From the NCBI GenBank assembly GCA_027310725.1, contig DAIDAG010000080.1, positions 62,001-126,000 of the forward strand: a stretch of DNA of 64,000 bases, given 5' to 3'. The position numbers and the translations under genes were made by a program. Source of the DNA: Sideroxydans sp. (GTDB lineage: Bacteria; Pseudomonadota; Gammaproteobacteria; Burkholderiales; Gallionellaceae). Position 1 is the stretch's first letter. Each line of letters begins with the position of its first letter. The notes beneath the pieces were generated by a model. That model was given only the letters and a program-made list of their open reading frames with translations. It was not told where the DNA came from and made no database searches. Below, piece after piece: positions 43,155-52,882 of this stretch.

Positions 43155-44669
43155 TTACTTCAACAGTGTCAGCACGCTGTTGGGCAAAGCATTTGCCTGT
43201 GCCAACATCGCAGTACCGGCTTGCTGCAGAATCTGATTGTGAGTCAGGTTCGCAGTTTCAGCGGCGAAGTCAGTGTCCTGAATCCGGCTGCGGGCTTGTT
43301 GCATGTTGGTGCTGGTGGTGGTCAACGAACTTTGTGCATTGCTGAAGCGATTTTGCAATGCGCCCAAGTTTGCACGTAATCCATTGATGGTGTTGATTGC
43401 TGCATCAACAACAGCCAACGCATTGTTTGCCCCAATTGGGACGCCGGCGGTTGAAAGCTTGGTGACATCAACTGTGCTGACCGCGGACAATGCGCTGGCA
43501 GTAGTTGTCGCGGTAGCTGCGACTATATTAGTGCCAGAGTCGGTTACCGTGAACGAGCCGGGGGAGTTGTATGAAACCTGCCCACCCACGGTAGCAGCGT
43601 CCCCTGCAGTTGCATACGCCGCCAAGGTCTTGGGACCAGCTCCATTGCCGCCTGTAAGCGTGGTTGTGGCTGTCGCATTATTATTCAGTACGCCAATATC
43701 GTAGCCTTGGGCTTGGGATAGTTGGATTGTTCCATTTGCTCCAGCGATCGCAGTGATGCCAGTGGAAGTAGAGGCCGCATTGATTTGTGCTGTTAATGAT
43801 GTCACATCTGATGAGCTGGTGGGGGTAGCACTAATCGTTACTTTGGCATTATTTGCACCTACCAAGGTCAGGCTAACTGAATTTCCTGAGGTCCCGATGC
43901 CTGAGATATTCAGCGTCGCGGTGGTCGTTGCGGTGGCGGTTACGCCAGTAATATTGCTGGCGCCATTGACCGCAGTAGCAATGGCGAAAGCTGTTTCACC
44001 GGCAGTAATGGTAAGAGCAGAACTTGCAGCGGCTCCGTTGCCTGCAACTGTTAATGTGCCACTGGTAACATTATTTACTGGAATATCGGCAATTGTGCCA
44101 GCTGTCCCTGTGCCCGAAACGGCGTTGTCAATTTTTCCAACCGTGAGGACTTGGTTGTTGCCAATCGAGTTAGCACTTGAAGTGCCAATTGAGGCATTGA
44201 TGGTCTGATTTGCATTGGCACCAACCTGGAATTGCACGTTGGTGAGGGTACCATCCAGCAGGTTCAGGCCGTTATATTGAGTGTTGCTGGAAATCTGGTT
44301 GATATCGGCTTGCAATTGCGTAATGCTGGCTTGAATTGAACTGCGGTCGGATGCGGAGTTGGTGCCGTTGGCTGCTTGCACAGCCAAGTTGCGCATCGTT
44401 TGCAGATCGTTGGTTACCTGCGCCAGCGCGCCTTCGGCCGTTTGCGCCAGCGAAATGCCGTCATTGGCATTCTGCGCGGCTTGGGTCATGCCGCCGATCT
44501 GCGAAGTCATGCGCGCGGCGATCGCCATGCCTGCCGCATCGTCCTTGGCGCTATTGATGCGCAGGCCGGAAGACAGGCGCTGAATCGACGTGGCCAATGC
44601 GGTTTGCGAATTGGCAACGTTGTTCTGCGCGTAGAGCGAGGCGATATTGGTGTTGATGAATAGGGACAT
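43155..44669 (-). CDS. fliC: Flagellin FliC
   Basis: 504 residues. The conserved N-terminal D0/D1 (MSLFINTNIASLYAQNNV, SIQRLSSGLRINSAKDDAAG) and C-terminal D1/D0 (LGALQNRFSNAQSSLTT, ARSRIQDTDFAAETANLTHNQIL, ending SVLTLLK) are intact. The roughly 230-residue middle is rich in Ser, Thr, Ala and Gly and has no Cys, Trp or Tyr-rich cores, a good substrate for O-glycosylation by the island at 30-37 kb (inference). AAGGAG lies 7 bases before the ATG. A sigma-28 promoter is 87 bases upstream. Confidence 0.97.
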   Translation of the reverse strand: MSLFINTNIASLYAQNNVANSQTALATSIQRLSSGLRINSAKDDAAGMAIAARMTSQIGGMTQAAQNANDGISLAQTAEGALAQVTNDLQTMRNLAVQAANGTNSASDRSSIQASITQLQADINQISSNTQYNGLNLLDGTLTNVQFQVGANANQTINASIGTSSANSIGNNQVLTVGKIDNAVSGTGTAGTIADIPVNNVTSGTLTVAGNGAAASSALTITAGETAFAIATAVNGASNITGVTATATTTATLNISGIGTSGNSVSLTLVGANNAKVTISATPTSSSDVTSLTAQINAASTSTGITAIAGANGTIQLSQAQGYDIGVLNNNATATTTLTGGNGAGPKTLAAYATAGDAATVGGQVSYNSPGSFTVTDSGTNIVAATATTTASALSAVSTVDVTKLSTAGVPIGANNALAVVDAAINTINGLRANLGALQNRFSNAQSSLTTTSTNMQQARSRIQDTDFAAETANLTHNQILQQAGTAMLAQANALPNSVLTLLK

Positions 44670-44755
44670 TTTAATTCTCCTTAGTGTGGCACTTTGATCC
44701 GGCTTTTTGCCGTTTACCTTGGTTGGTGATGCACATCAACCGCGGTATGAACCAG

Positions 44756-44782
44756 TTATCGGAGATTTATCGGAAAACTTTA
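44756..44782 (-). promoter_or_regulatory. Sigma-28 (FliA) promoter of fliC
   Basis: Minus strand: TAAAGTTT (44782-44775), 11-base spacer, TCCGATAA (44763-44756). The consensus is TAAAGTTT-N11-GCCGATAA, so 15 of 16 positions match with ideal spacing. The leader would be about 80 bases and contains a small CGGC/GCCG hairpin. Confidence 0.88.
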
Positions 44783-44803
44783 GGGTGCTGCTGGCTAAGT
44801 CTG

Positions 44804-44895
44804 CTCGCCCTGTGTTTGTCGAAGGGGCGGTTAGATAGCACATTGAACGTTAATCGGCCTCTGTTCATGGTTCGACAAGCTCACCACGAACGGAG
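44804..44895. repeat. Dispersed inverted repeat (TCGACAAGCTCACC type)
   Basis: Bases 44804-44830 (CGCCCTG...TTTGTCGAAGGGG) and 44863-44893 (GTTCATGGTTCGACAAGCTC, then ACCACGAACGG) are the two arms of a widespread bacterial intergenic repeat. It lies behind the fliC promoter and before the end of the diguanylate cyclase gene, and could fold into a large imperfect hairpin. Confidence 0.65.
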
Positions 44896-44925
44896 AAATT
44901 AGAGTTAATAGGTGCTTGATTAAAT

Positions 44926-46584
44926 TCATTCGGCAGCCACCACACGATTCTTCCCGGTCTGCTTGGCCTTGTACATGGCCTTGTCGGCGCGGCCGACCAG
45001 ATCCTCGTTGTCTTCATTCTCACGGCGCAGCGCGACGCCGGCGCTGAACGTGACCAGAATCCGCTCATTGTTGTGCAGGAAGAATTTCTTGGTCAGGTCG
45101 CGCTGCAGGCGCTGCATGGCCTCGATTCCCGCTGCCAGATCGGTATCGGGCAGGACGATGAGGAACTCCTCGCCCCCGTAGCGCCCTATACTATCGGCAG
45201 GGCGCAGCGTTTCTTTAATGACCTGGGTCAAATGTTTCAGTGCGCGGTCACCGGCCTGGTGTCCGAGCGAGTCGTTCAGTTGCTTGAAGTTGTCGATGTC
45301 GAGCAGGGCAACGCTGACGGCCGACTTGCCGCGTTCTGCGCGCTTGATCTCGCGCTCTATGGTTTCGTCCAGGCCGCGGCGGTTGAGCGCACCGGTCAGC
45401 TGGTCTTCCCTGACCAGTTCGCTGACTTGTTCCAGTTCCAGTTCCAGTTCCTTGATGCGGGCATCGGCCTCGTCGGCCTGCTTCTTGTGGGCGAGCAATT
45501 CTTCGTGCGAGCGCATGGTGCTGGTCTGGATGATGCGCGTGTCATGCATCACGTCTTTCAGGATATGGCTGAGTTCGGTCAGGTTATCGGCCTGACCGAT
45601 CTTCTGACTGTAGCCTTCTATCTTTTTGTGGTATTCACCCGTACTGGCCGTCAGGTCACCCAGGCGGTCGATGAAAGTGGTCATCAGGCTCTTCAGGGTT
45701 GCCTTGGCATCAGTCAGGCTTTGTTTTAGCGTGCTCTGTTTGATAATGACATCGCGCAAATTGCGCTCGGCATCGGCGATGGAGCGCTTGTCCATCGGTT
45801 CATTGATGATCAGCTGAAGTGCGGTGATCTGCCCGCGCAGCCACTTGTCGTCTTCCACCATTTCGCTGACATTTTCCACCAGCAGGCGCAACAGGCGCAG
45901 CAGGCCTTCCTGTATCTTGATCTTGTCGCTCCCGCGCAACTCCAGTTTGAACCAGAACTGGCGCAGTTGTTTGGCAAGGTCGTTAAGACGGCTCTTGTTG
46001 TCAGTGGCCCGTATTTGTTCAACCAGTGCCTGTATTTCGCTGGCCAGCTCGGGTTGGGTAGAGAGGGTGTTTTCCAGGCTTTGCGCCAATAGCTCGCGCA
46101 GTTGAACGATCAGGTCGTTGTTATCGCCGTGTATGGAAGCGGCAGAAGTTGCGGCTGGTTGAGGCGGGACAACAACGGAGGCGGTGCCCGGCATGACGGA
46201 CGGAGCCAGTTCGCCGGCACTGGGGCCGGTCGGTGCGGTAGACCAGGAGCGCAACAGGCTCTGCAATTTGCCGAACAATACTTCCGGGTCCTTGGAGAAT
46301 TTTGTCAGAACGGTATCCACGCCATCCTTCTTGCGGGTGATGGTGATGCCTTTGTGCGGTGTTTCAAGCTGGCGCAACAAGTCGCGGATCAATTCCGACC
46401 AGGCGGGAACGAGCCGGCCTTTGCTGGTTGTCGCGCCAATGTCGGCGGAAGGGGATTTTGCGGTTTCGCCGCTGATTTCCTGGTACATCTGCGCATAATT
46501 CTCCGGCGTCGGCGCGAGTTTGCGCGAGGCGAGCGCAGTCAGTGTTTCGCGGGCGATTTCAGAAGGATTTTTGGGTTTGGTCAT
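44926..46584 (-). CDS. Cytoplasmic diguanylate cyclase with coiled-coil region
   Basis: 552 residues, no membrane helix. A long helical region (about 150-390) leads through a coiled coil (ARIKELELELEQVSELV) into GGDEF. The active site is GRYGGEEFLIVL, and the inhibitory site R-P-A-D lies exactly five residues before GGEEF, so product feedback is likely. The N-terminal 130 residues have the motif SEIARETLTALASRKLAPTPENYAQMYQEI, known from a group of betaproteobacterial GGDEF proteins. It lies downstream of a NarL-type regulator and next to fliC, and probably tunes motility. Confidence 0.88.
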   Translation of the reverse strand: MTKPKNPSEIARETLTALASRKLAPTPENYAQMYQEISGETAKSPSADIGATTSKGRLVPAWSELIRDLLRQLETPHKGITITRKKDGVDTVLTKFSKDPEVLFGKLQSLLRSWSTAPTGPSAGELAPSVMPGTASVVVPPQPAATSAASIHGDNNDLIVQLRELLAQSLENTLSTQPELASEIQALVEQIRATDNKSRLNDLAKQLRQFWFKLELRGSDKIKIQEGLLRLLRLLVENVSEMVEDDKWLRGQITALQLIINEPMDKRSIADAERNLRDVIIKQSTLKQSLTDAKATLKSLMTTFIDRLGDLTASTGEYHKKIEGYSQKIGQADNLTELSHILKDVMHDTRIIQTSTMRSHEELLAHKKQADEADARIKELELELEQVSELVREDQLTGALNRRGLDETIEREIKRAERGKSAVSVALLDIDNFKQLNDSLGHQAGDRALKHLTQVIKETLRPADSIGRYGGEEFLIVLPDTDLAAGIEAMQRLQRDLTKKFFLHNNERILVTFSAGVALRRENEDNEDLVGRADKAMYKAKQTGKNRVVAAE

Positions 46585-46683
46585 GGGCAGATATACGGTG
46601 TGGGTCCATGCGGGGCATTATCCGGTTGTGCGGCAGTTGCGAAACAGGGAATAGCGGCTGTTTATCGCTCCAATTTGGGCGGG

Positions 46684-47316
46684 TCATTCGATCAGGTGAT
46701 TGCTGATTGCGTAATGGATCGCCTCGGCGTTGTTCTTGAGTTTCATCTTTTCAAGCAAGCGCGAGCGATATACGCTGACGGTCTTGGGGCTGAGCGACAT
46801 GATATCCGCCATCTCGCTCAGTTTTTTGCCCGAGGCCATCAGGCATAGTGTCTGGTATTCGCGGTTGGACAGGGTCTGGTGCAGCAACTCCTGATAGCCT
46901 TGCGACAGTCCGTTGGCCAGTTGTTCGGCCAATTCCGTGCTGATGTATTTCTTGCCGCTGGCGACCTGGCGGATGGCAGTGACCAGTTGCAGCGGTGCGC
47001 TTTGTTTGTTCAGGTAGCCGGCCGCTCCGGCCTTCATGGAGCGCAGGGCGTATTGTTCTTCCGGATGCATGCTGAGCATCAGCACCGGCAATTGGGGTTG
47101 GTTGGCCTTGAGTTGTTTGAGGACTTCGACGCCGTGCTTGTCCGGCATGCTGATGTCGAGCAAGACCACGTCGTAATCCGTTTCTTCCACCATGCGGATG
47201 GCTTGCATGCCGTTCTCGGCCTCGCCGATCACACGCATGTCATCGGTGTCGTCCAGCAATTGCTTCAGGCCCTTGCGGATGAGTGCGTGATCATCTGCTA
47301 TCAGCACTTTTATCAT
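46684..47316 (-). CDS. NarL/UvrY-type response regulator
   Basis: 210 residues. The receiver has DDHALIRKGL and the phosphoacceptor Asp in DVVLLDISMPDKHG (near residue 54). The LuxR-type helix-turn-helix reads LSNREYQTLCLMASGKKLSEMADIMSLSPKTVSVYRSRLLEKM (landmark, about 146-188). ATG 47316 was chosen as it begins IKVLIADDH directly. It lies 13 bases after the kinase gene; the two form one operon. Targets are unknown, although the next gene on the strand is a diguanylate cyclase. Confidence 0.92.
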   Translation of the reverse strand: MIKVLIADDHALIRKGLKQLLDDTDDMRVIGEAENGMQAIRMVEETDYDVVLLDISMPDKHGVEVLKQLKANQPQLPVLMLSMHPEEQYALRSMKAGAAGYLNKQSAPLQLVTAIRQVASGKKYISTELAEQLANGLSQGYQELLHQTLSNREYQTLCLMASGKKLSEMADIMSLSPKTVSVYRSRLLEKMKLKNNAEAIHYAISNHLIE

Positions 47317-47329
47317 ACGGTATCGCTTC

Positions 47330-48841
47330 TCAAAATAAATTCTGTTGTGACAGCGGGTCATCCGTCGTTGTGAGTCCGGCCTCGCGCGGGATATACACGC
47401 CGATCTGCGTTCCCTGACCGAGGGCGCTTTCGATTTCCACCCTGCCGCCGAAATATTCTACCCTTTCGCGGATGCCGCGTAAGCCGAATGAACGGGGTTT
47501 GGCGCGGTCGGCATCGGTGAAACCGCGCCCGTTGTCCAGTACTTTCAGTTCGATGATGCCGTCGCGGTCGTGCATGAGCACCACCACTTCGCTGGCCTGG
47601 GCATGCTTGGTGATATTGGCCAGGGCCTCCTGAAAGATGCGGAACAATGCGATTGAAATGTCGGGCGAAGGGTCTTCGATCGAGGGGGCATGCTCGAACA
47701 CGCAGGAGATGCCGGTACGCTGCTCGAACTCACCCGCTTCCATCTCGATCGCGGCGACGATGCCGAACGTGTCCAGTATGCTGGGACGGAGGCTGCGCGA
47801 GATGTTGCCTGCCGCCGCGATGCATCTGTCCACCAGAACTTCAATGTTCTTCGCCTTTTCGGCAAGCGCGGGCTTGTCGGCCAGACGGCCGCCCAGCCAT
47901 GCGATATCCAGCTTGATGGCAGTGAGGGTGCTGCCCATATCGTCATGCACCTCGCGGGCGATGGCGATGCGTTCCTGCTCGCGCACATCCTGTATATGCG
48001 AAGACAGTTCGCGCAACTGGGACTTGGAGCGCAGGATTTCCAGCTCGGCCAGTTTGCTATGGGTGATGTTGAAGATGATGCCTTCCCACTGCGTGCCTTG
48101 CTCGGTCTTGCGCGGGCTGCAACGCAGATTGATCCATTTGACCTCGTTGTCCGGCATGGTGAGGATGCGGCCTTCCCAGTTCCAGAAGGACAGATTTTCT
48201 GCCGAGACGTGCATGCTTTGATGGTAGGACTTGAAATCATCGGGATACAACAAGGATTCGAACGCCGACGAGTTATCGGTCAAATTTTGCGGCGTGATGC
48301 CCAGCAGGGCCTGGCATCCTTCACTGACGTAAGGAAAGGTGATTTGCCCGTCATCCTGCAGCAGCATTTGGTAAGCCATGCCCGGCAAGGCGGCAATGAA
48401 GGCATGCAGGCGGGTCTGGTTCTCCAGCAATGCCAGCTGCGCATCGCGGTGCTCCTGCCGGATGCGCGCTGCGCGGAGATTGTGCTCAATGGCGGACGCA
48501 AGACGATTCAGGCTGCCCTTGAAGATGTAATCGTCCGCGCCGCGCCGCATGGTGTAGATGATGGTCTCTTCGCGCAAGTCATGGGAGAGGAACAGGAAGG
48601 GAAGGTCAACGCCGCTGTTCTGCATCAATTCGAGCGCGGCCAGGCCGCCGAAACCGGGGGGATCATAGCTGCACAACACGACATCGAACTGCTCCCCCGA
48701 CAGGGCTGTTTTCATATCCGTTGCGTTATCCACATGCCGGTAATCGAGCAGATAGCCCGCACGTGACAATTTATTCATGGTTTGCTGGGCATCGGTGTGC
48801 GAGGATTCGACCAGCAATATGCGGAGTTTCTTGGATGTCAT
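47330..48841 (-). CDS. Hybrid-like histidine kinase with degenerate receiver and PAS domain
   Basis: 503 residues. Residues 5-125 form a receiver-like domain, but at the phosphoacceptor position the sequence is DVVLCSYDPPGFGG, with Ser where Asp is expected, so it is probably a pseudo-receiver. A PAS domain follows (about 140-270, LHAFIAALPGMAYQML). The kinase core is of the NarX/HisKA_3 type: IAREVHDDMGSTLTAIKLDIAWL with the phospho-His, and the ATPase box LKVLDNGRGFTDADRA. No membrane helix, so the signal is sensed in the cytoplasm. Divergent from hisC by 102 bases. Confidence 0.88.
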   Translation of the reverse strand: MTSKKLRILLVESSHTDAQQTMNKLSRAGYLLDYRHVDNATDMKTALSGEQFDVVLCSYDPPGFGGLAALELMQNSGVDLPFLFLSHDLREETIIYTMRRGADDYIFKGSLNRLASAIEHNLRAARIRQEHRDAQLALLENQTRLHAFIAALPGMAYQMLLQDDGQITFPYVSEGCQALLGITPQNLTDNSSAFESLLYPDDFKSYHQSMHVSAENLSFWNWEGRILTMPDNEVKWINLRCSPRKTEQGTQWEGIIFNITHSKLAELEILRSKSQLRELSSHIQDVREQERIAIAREVHDDMGSTLTAIKLDIAWLGGRLADKPALAEKAKNIEVLVDRCIAAAGNISRSLRPSILDTFGIVAAIEMEAGEFEQRTGISCVFEHAPSIEDPSPDISIALFRIFQEALANITKHAQASEVVVLMHDRDGIIELKVLDNGRGFTDADRAKPRSFGLRGIRERVEYFGGRVEIESALGQGTQIGVYIPREAGLTTTDDPLSQQNLF

Positions 48842-48943
48842 TCTGTTATCCCGTACAGGTGCTCCGATTATAAGCGGCGTCCGCGCTGCGCACTAGGCTG
48901 GATATTACGATAGAATGCCGCTGGTTAACGAACTCGCCACATC

Positions 48944-50038
48944 ATGTCTTCCGTCCGATCCGTTGTTACTCCTGAGAATCTGCTGCGCCCGGAAGTGCTG
49001 GCGTTGCATGCCTATCACGTTCCGCCAGCCGGCGGAATGATCAAGCTGGATGCGATGGAAAATCCTTATTTGTTGCCCCAAACGCTGCGCGATGAGATCG
49101 CGCGGCTGGTGGCGGACGCCGAGATCAACCGGTATCCGGATGCCGCTGCGCGGGAACTCAAGGCTGCTATCTGCAAAGTGACAAATTTGTTGCCCGGCAT
49201 GGATATCCTGCTAGGCAACGGTTCCGACGAGATCATTCAATTGCTGGCGCTGGCCGTCGCCAGGCCTGGCGCGGTGCTGCTAAGCGTAGAGCCGTCTTTC
49301 GTCATGTACAAGATGATCTCCATCTTCGCCGGCATGAGATACGTCGGCGTGCCGCTGACCGAAGATTTTTCGCTTGATCTGCAAGCAACGCTGGATGCCG
49401 TCAAGCGGGAACAGCCTGCCCTGGTGTTCCTGGCCTATCCCAACAATCCCACCGGCAACCTGTTCGACGCAGACGCGGTTCGGCAGATCATTCAGGCCGC
49501 GCCGGGCCTGGTGGTGATGGACGAGGCCTATTACGCCTTTGCCAGCGACAGCTTTATCCCGCATCTGCCAGACTACGACAACCTGCTGGTCATGCGCACC
49601 TTTTCCAAACTCGGCATGGCCGGACTGCGTCTGGGATTTTTGGCGGGCTCAGCAGCCTGGTTGAGCCAGTTGGAAAAACTGCGCTTACCGTATAATGTGG
49701 GCGTTCTGCCGCAACTGGTTGCGACAAGGTTGCTTGAACATCACGATGTGTTGCTGACACAGGCAGAGGACATCAAGCTGGAGCGGGCCAGGTTGCTGGC
49801 TGCCCTGGATGCCATCAGCGGTGTGCGGGCTTATCCCAGTGCAGCCAATTTCATCCTGTTCCGCGTGGAAAAAGCCACGCAGATATTTGAAGGGCTGAAG
49901 CGACACGGTGTGCTTATCAAGAACCTGAATGGCGGACATCCGGCCTTGATCGATTGTTTGAGAGTGACAGTCGGAACGCCGGTCGAGAACCGGAAATTTA
50001 TTGCAGCATTGCAGGACGTCATTAACCAACTCGCATAA
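48944..50038 (+). CDS. hisC: Histidinol-phosphate aminotransferase HisC
   Basis: 364 residues. PLP-enzyme landmarks are [11 protein letters not shown], the [14 protein letters not shown] substrate loop, [22 protein letters not shown], and the catalytic Lys in [14 protein letters not shown]. It converts imidazole-acetol phosphate to histidinol phosphate. It is the first his gene here; hisG and hisD, which usually precede it in betaproteobacteria, are absent from this locus. Start ATG 48944; hisB follows by 8 bases. Confidence 0.95.
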   Translation: MSSVRSVVTPENLLRPEVLALHAYHVPPAGGMIKLDAMENPYLLPQTLRDEIARLVADAEINRYPDAAARELKAAICKVTNLLPGMDILLGNGSDEIIQLLALAVARPGAVLLSVEPSFVMYKMISIFAGMRYVGVPLTEDFSLDLQATLDAVKREQPALVFLAYPNNPTGNLFDADAVRQIIQAAPGLVVMDEAYYAFASDSFIPHLPDYDNLLVMRTFSKLGMAGLRLGFLAGSAAWLSQLEKLRLPYNVGVLPQLVATRLLEHHDVLLTQAEDIKLERARLLAALDAISGVRAYPSAANFILFRVEKATQIFEGLKRHGVLIKNLNGGHPALIDCLRVTVGTPVENRKFIAALQDVINQLA

Positions 50039-50046
50039 GGCGAATC

Positions 50047-50634
50047 ATGCGTAGCGCAAAAGTCAGTCGCAACACCCTGGAAACGAAGATCGGCGTAGAA
50101 CTGAATCTCGACGGCAGCGGCAAGGTCAAGCTGGATACCGGATTGCCTTTCCTCGAACACATGCTGGATCAGATCGCGCGTCATGGTCTCATCGACCTGG
50201 AAATCAACGCGAAGGGCGATCTGCACATAGACGCGCACCACACGGTTGAAGACATCGGCATCACGCTGGGCCAGGCATTCAATCAGGCGGTTGGCGACAA
50301 GAAAGGTTTGCGTCGTTACGGACATGCTTATGTGCCGCTCGATGAGGCGCTGTCGCGTGTGGTGCTGGATATTTCCGGCCGCCCCGGGCTTGTTTTCAAT
50401 GTCGAATTCGTGCGTTCAAATGTGGGCGAATTCGACGTCGATCTGATCCGTGAATTCTTCCAGGGTTTCGTCAATCACGCCTTGGTCACACTGCATATCG
50501 ACAATCTTGCGGGCGGGAACGCCCACCATCAAGCCGAGACTGTCTTCAAGGCTTTCGGACGCGCACTGCGTATCGCGGCGGAGCTGGATCCGCGCATGGC
50601 CGGCGTCATGCCTTCCACAAAGGGAACTCTGTAA
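50047..50634 (+). CDS. hisB: Imidazoleglycerol-phosphate dehydratase HisB
   Basis: 195 residues, the monofunctional size. Metal-binding repeats are plain: [18 protein letters not shown] and [21 protein letters not shown], and [16 protein letters not shown] near the start. It dehydrates imidazoleglycerol phosphate in histidine synthesis. The gap to hisH is 7 bases. Confidence 0.97.
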   Translation: MRSAKVSRNTLETKIGVELNLDGSGKVKLDTGLPFLEHMLDQIARHGLIDLEINAKGDLHIDAHHTVEDIGITLGQAFNQAVGDKKGLRRYGHAYVPLDEALSRVVLDISGRPGLVFNVEFVRSNVGEFDVDLIREFFQGFVNHALVTLHIDNLAGGNAHHQAETVFKAFGRALRIAAELDPRMAGVMPSTKGTL

Positions 50635-50641
50635 GCACACC

Positions 50642-51355
50642 ATGGTTGATATCGCAGTCGTTGATTACGGTATGGGCAACCTGCGCTCGGTGCAGCAGGC
50701 TGTGCGCAAAGTTGCGCCAGATGCGGACATCGCCGTGACCGGCGAGGCCGCTGTGATTGCCTCTGCCGGACGGGTCATTTTCCCGGGGCAGGGCGCCGCA
50801 CCGGACTGTATGCGCGAAATTCGTTCTCGCGGCCTCGATCGCGTGATTTCGGATGTGATCAGGGAGGGAAAGCCGTTTCTCGGCATTTGCATGGGCCTCC
50901 AGGTGCTTTTCGAGCACAGCGAAGAGGGTGATACACCTTGTCTCGGGGTGTTCTCCGGACAGGTCAGGCGATTTGCGTCAGGCCTGCACGATGCGCAAGG
51001 CAGCAAGCTGAAAGTCCCGCACATGGGCTGGAACCAGGTACACCAATTGACACATCCTCCGCTCCCAGAGGGAGTGAAGGCGGTTGCCCTTTCTCCCTCT
51101 GGGGGAAAGTTGGATAGGGGGGGCGACCACGTCTTGTGGAACGGCATCGAGCAGGATGCACGATTTTATTTCGTGCACAGTTACTATGTCGATCCGCGTG
51201 ATCCGGGCCTGGGGCAAGCCACCAGCGACTATCCGCGCCCTTTTGTTTGCGCGGTGGCTAAAGAAAATTTGTTTGCGGTGCAATTTCACCCGGAAAAGAG
51301 TGCTGCCGCAGGATTGAAACTGCTGCAGAATTTTATCAACTGGAATCCTGCTTAA
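50642..51355 (+). CDS. hisH: Imidazole glycerol phosphate synthase subunit HisH with repeat-derived insertion
   Basis: 237 residues, about 25 longer than usual. The glutaminase triad is intact: Cys in [11 protein letters not shown], and His-Glu in [19 protein letters not shown] and FYFVHSYYV are conserved. Between them, residues about 138-162 ([19 protein letters not shown] and RGGD) are encoded by a dispersed DNA repeat, bases about 51056-51126, inserted in frame. HisH supplies ammonia to HisF. The extra loop is near but not in the active site, so function is probably kept. Start ATG 50642. Confidence 0.92.
   Translation: MVDIAVVDYGMGNLRSVQQAVRKVAPDADIAVTGEAAVIASAGRVIFPGQGAAPDCMREIRSRGLDRVISDVIREGKPFLGICMGLQVLFEHSEEGDTPCLGVFSGQVRRFASGLHDAQGSKLKVPHMGWNQVHQLTHPPLPEGVKAVALSPSGGKLDRGGDHVLWNGIEQDARFYFVHSYYVDPRDPGLGQATSDYPRPFVCAVAKENLFAVQFHPEKSAAAGLKLLQNFINWNPA
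51056..51126 (-). repeat. Dispersed repeat inserted in hisH
   Basis: C-rich/G-rich segment within hisH. Its reverse complement at 51117-51078 matches 52900-52939 at 36 of 40 positions (core CTATCCAACTTTCCCCCA). The outer limits are approximate and set by where HisH homology resumes. Confidence 0.8.
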
Positions 51356-51365
51356 TCTGCTAATC

Positions 51366-52124
51366 ATGGATACTAAAACGCTGATCATCCCCGCTATCGA
51401 CCTGAAAGACGGTCATTGTGTACGCCTCAAACAAGGTGTGATGGAGGACGCAACCGTCTTTTCCGAAGATCCCGCTGCCACCGCCAAACATTGGCTGGCA
51501 CAAGGCGCGCGACGCCTGCATCTGGTGGACTTGAACGGTGCGTTCGCCGGAAAGCCCAAGAACGAAGCTCCCGTGCGCAGCATCATCGAAGCGGTGGGGG
51601 GCGATATCCCGGTGCAGCTGGGCGGCGGCATCCGCGATCTGGAAACCATAGAGCGCTACCTCGATATCGGGGTGACCTACGTCATCATCGGCACCGCCGC
51701 GGTCAAGGTGCCTGGCTTCCTGCATGAAGCCTGCGATGCATTCCCCGGGCACATCATGGTCGGTCTCGATGCAAAAGGAGGCAAGGTCGCGGTGGATGGT
51801 TGGTCGAAACTCACCGGGCACGATGTGGCCGATCTGGCGAAGCGCTTTGAGGACTATGGCGTGGAAGCCATCATCTACACCGATATCGGTCGCGACGGCA
51901 TGATGACCGGCGTGAACATCGAAGCGACGGTGGAGCTGGCGCGGCCCCTGCATGTGCCGGTCATCGCCAGCGGCGGCATCACCAATCTGGACGATGTGCG
52001 CGCCTTGTGCGCAGTGCGTTCGGAAGGTATCACCGGCGCGATCACGGGCCGCGCCATCTATGAAGGTACGCTGGATTTCAAGGCGGCCCAGGCCTTGGCC
52101 GACGAACTGTCGCCGAAGCTCTGA
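51366..52124 (+). CDS. hisA: Phosphoribosyl-formimino-AICAR-phosphate isomerase HisA
   Basis: 252 residues, a TIM barrel. [17 protein letters not shown] holds the first catalytic Asp, and [39 protein letters not shown] and [11 protein letters not shown] follow in order. It opens the ribose ring of the fourth histidine intermediate. Its stop overlaps the hisF ATG as TGATG. Confidence 0.97.
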   Translation: MDTKTLIIPAIDLKDGHCVRLKQGVMEDATVFSEDPAATAKHWLAQGARRLHLVDLNGAFAGKPKNEAPVRSIIEAVGGDIPVQLGGGIRDLETIERYLDIGVTYVIIGTAAVKVPGFLHEACDAFPGHIMVGLDAKGGKVAVDGWSKLTGHDVADLAKRFEDYGVEAIIYTDIGRDGMMTGVNIEATVELARPLHVPVIASGGITNLDDVRALCAVRSEGITGAITGRAIYEGTLDFKAAQALADELSPKL

Positions 52125-52882
52125 TGCTTGCCAAACGCATCATTCCCTGCCTTGACGTGACCGCCGGCCGCGTGGTCAAGGGCGTCAGTTTCGTCGAACT
52201 GCGCGACGCCGGAGATCCGGTGGAGATCGCGCGGCGCTACGACGAGCAGGGTGCGGACGAGCTGACTTTTCTCGATATCACAGCGAGTTCGGACGACCGG
52301 GGTATCATCTTCCGCATCATCGAGCAGGTGGCAGAGCAGGTTTTCATTCCGCTGACCGTCGGCGGCGGGGTGCGCGAAGTGCAGGATGTGCGCAATCTGC
52401 TCAATGCAGGTGCAGATAAAGTCAGTATCAATACTTCTGCTGTGGTCAATCCGCAGCTGGTGGCCGATGCTTCGGCGCGTTACGGTTCACAATGCATCGT
52501 GGTTGCCATCGATGCAAAGCAGACTGCACCAAACAAGTGGGAAGTGTTTACCCATGGCGGCCGCAAGGCTACCGGTCTGGATGCGGTGGAATGGGCGAAG
52601 AAGATGCAAAGTCTGGGCGCAGGGGAGATACTGCTGACCAGCATGGACAAGGACGGACAGAAGAGCGGCTTCGATCTGGCGCTGACCCGCGCCGTGACCG
52701 ATGCGCTGGAGATCCCGGTGATCGCCAGCGGCGGCGTGGGCAATCTGCAACATCTCGCCGACGGCGTGAAGCTGGGCGGCGCGGATGCGGTGCTGGCTGC
52801 CAGCATCTTTCACTTCGGCGAATACACCGTGCAGCAAGCGAAAGAATATATGGCCAAGCAAGGCATTGAGGTGCGGTTATGA
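52124..52882 (+). CDS. hisF: Imidazole glycerol phosphate synthase subunit HisF
   Basis: 252 residues, TIM barrel. [20 protein letters not shown] with catalytic Asp, [41 protein letters not shown] and [12 protein letters not shown] are clear. Together with HisH it closes the imidazole ring. The last 15 bases of the gene, GAGGTGCGGTTATGA, recur at 53215-53229, marking an insertion between hisF and hisI. Confidence 0.97.
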   Translation: MLAKRIIPCLDVTAGRVVKGVSFVELRDAGDPVEIARRYDEQGADELTFLDITASSDDRGIIFRIIEQVAEQVFIPLTVGGGVREVQDVRNLLNAGADKVSINTSAVVNPQLVADASARYGSQCIVVAIDAKQTAPNKWEVFTHGGRKATGLDAVEWAKKMQSLGAGEILLTSMDKDGQKSGFDLALTRAVTDALEIPVIASGGVGNLQHLADGVKLGGADAVLAASIFHFGEYTVQQAKEYMAKQGIEVRL

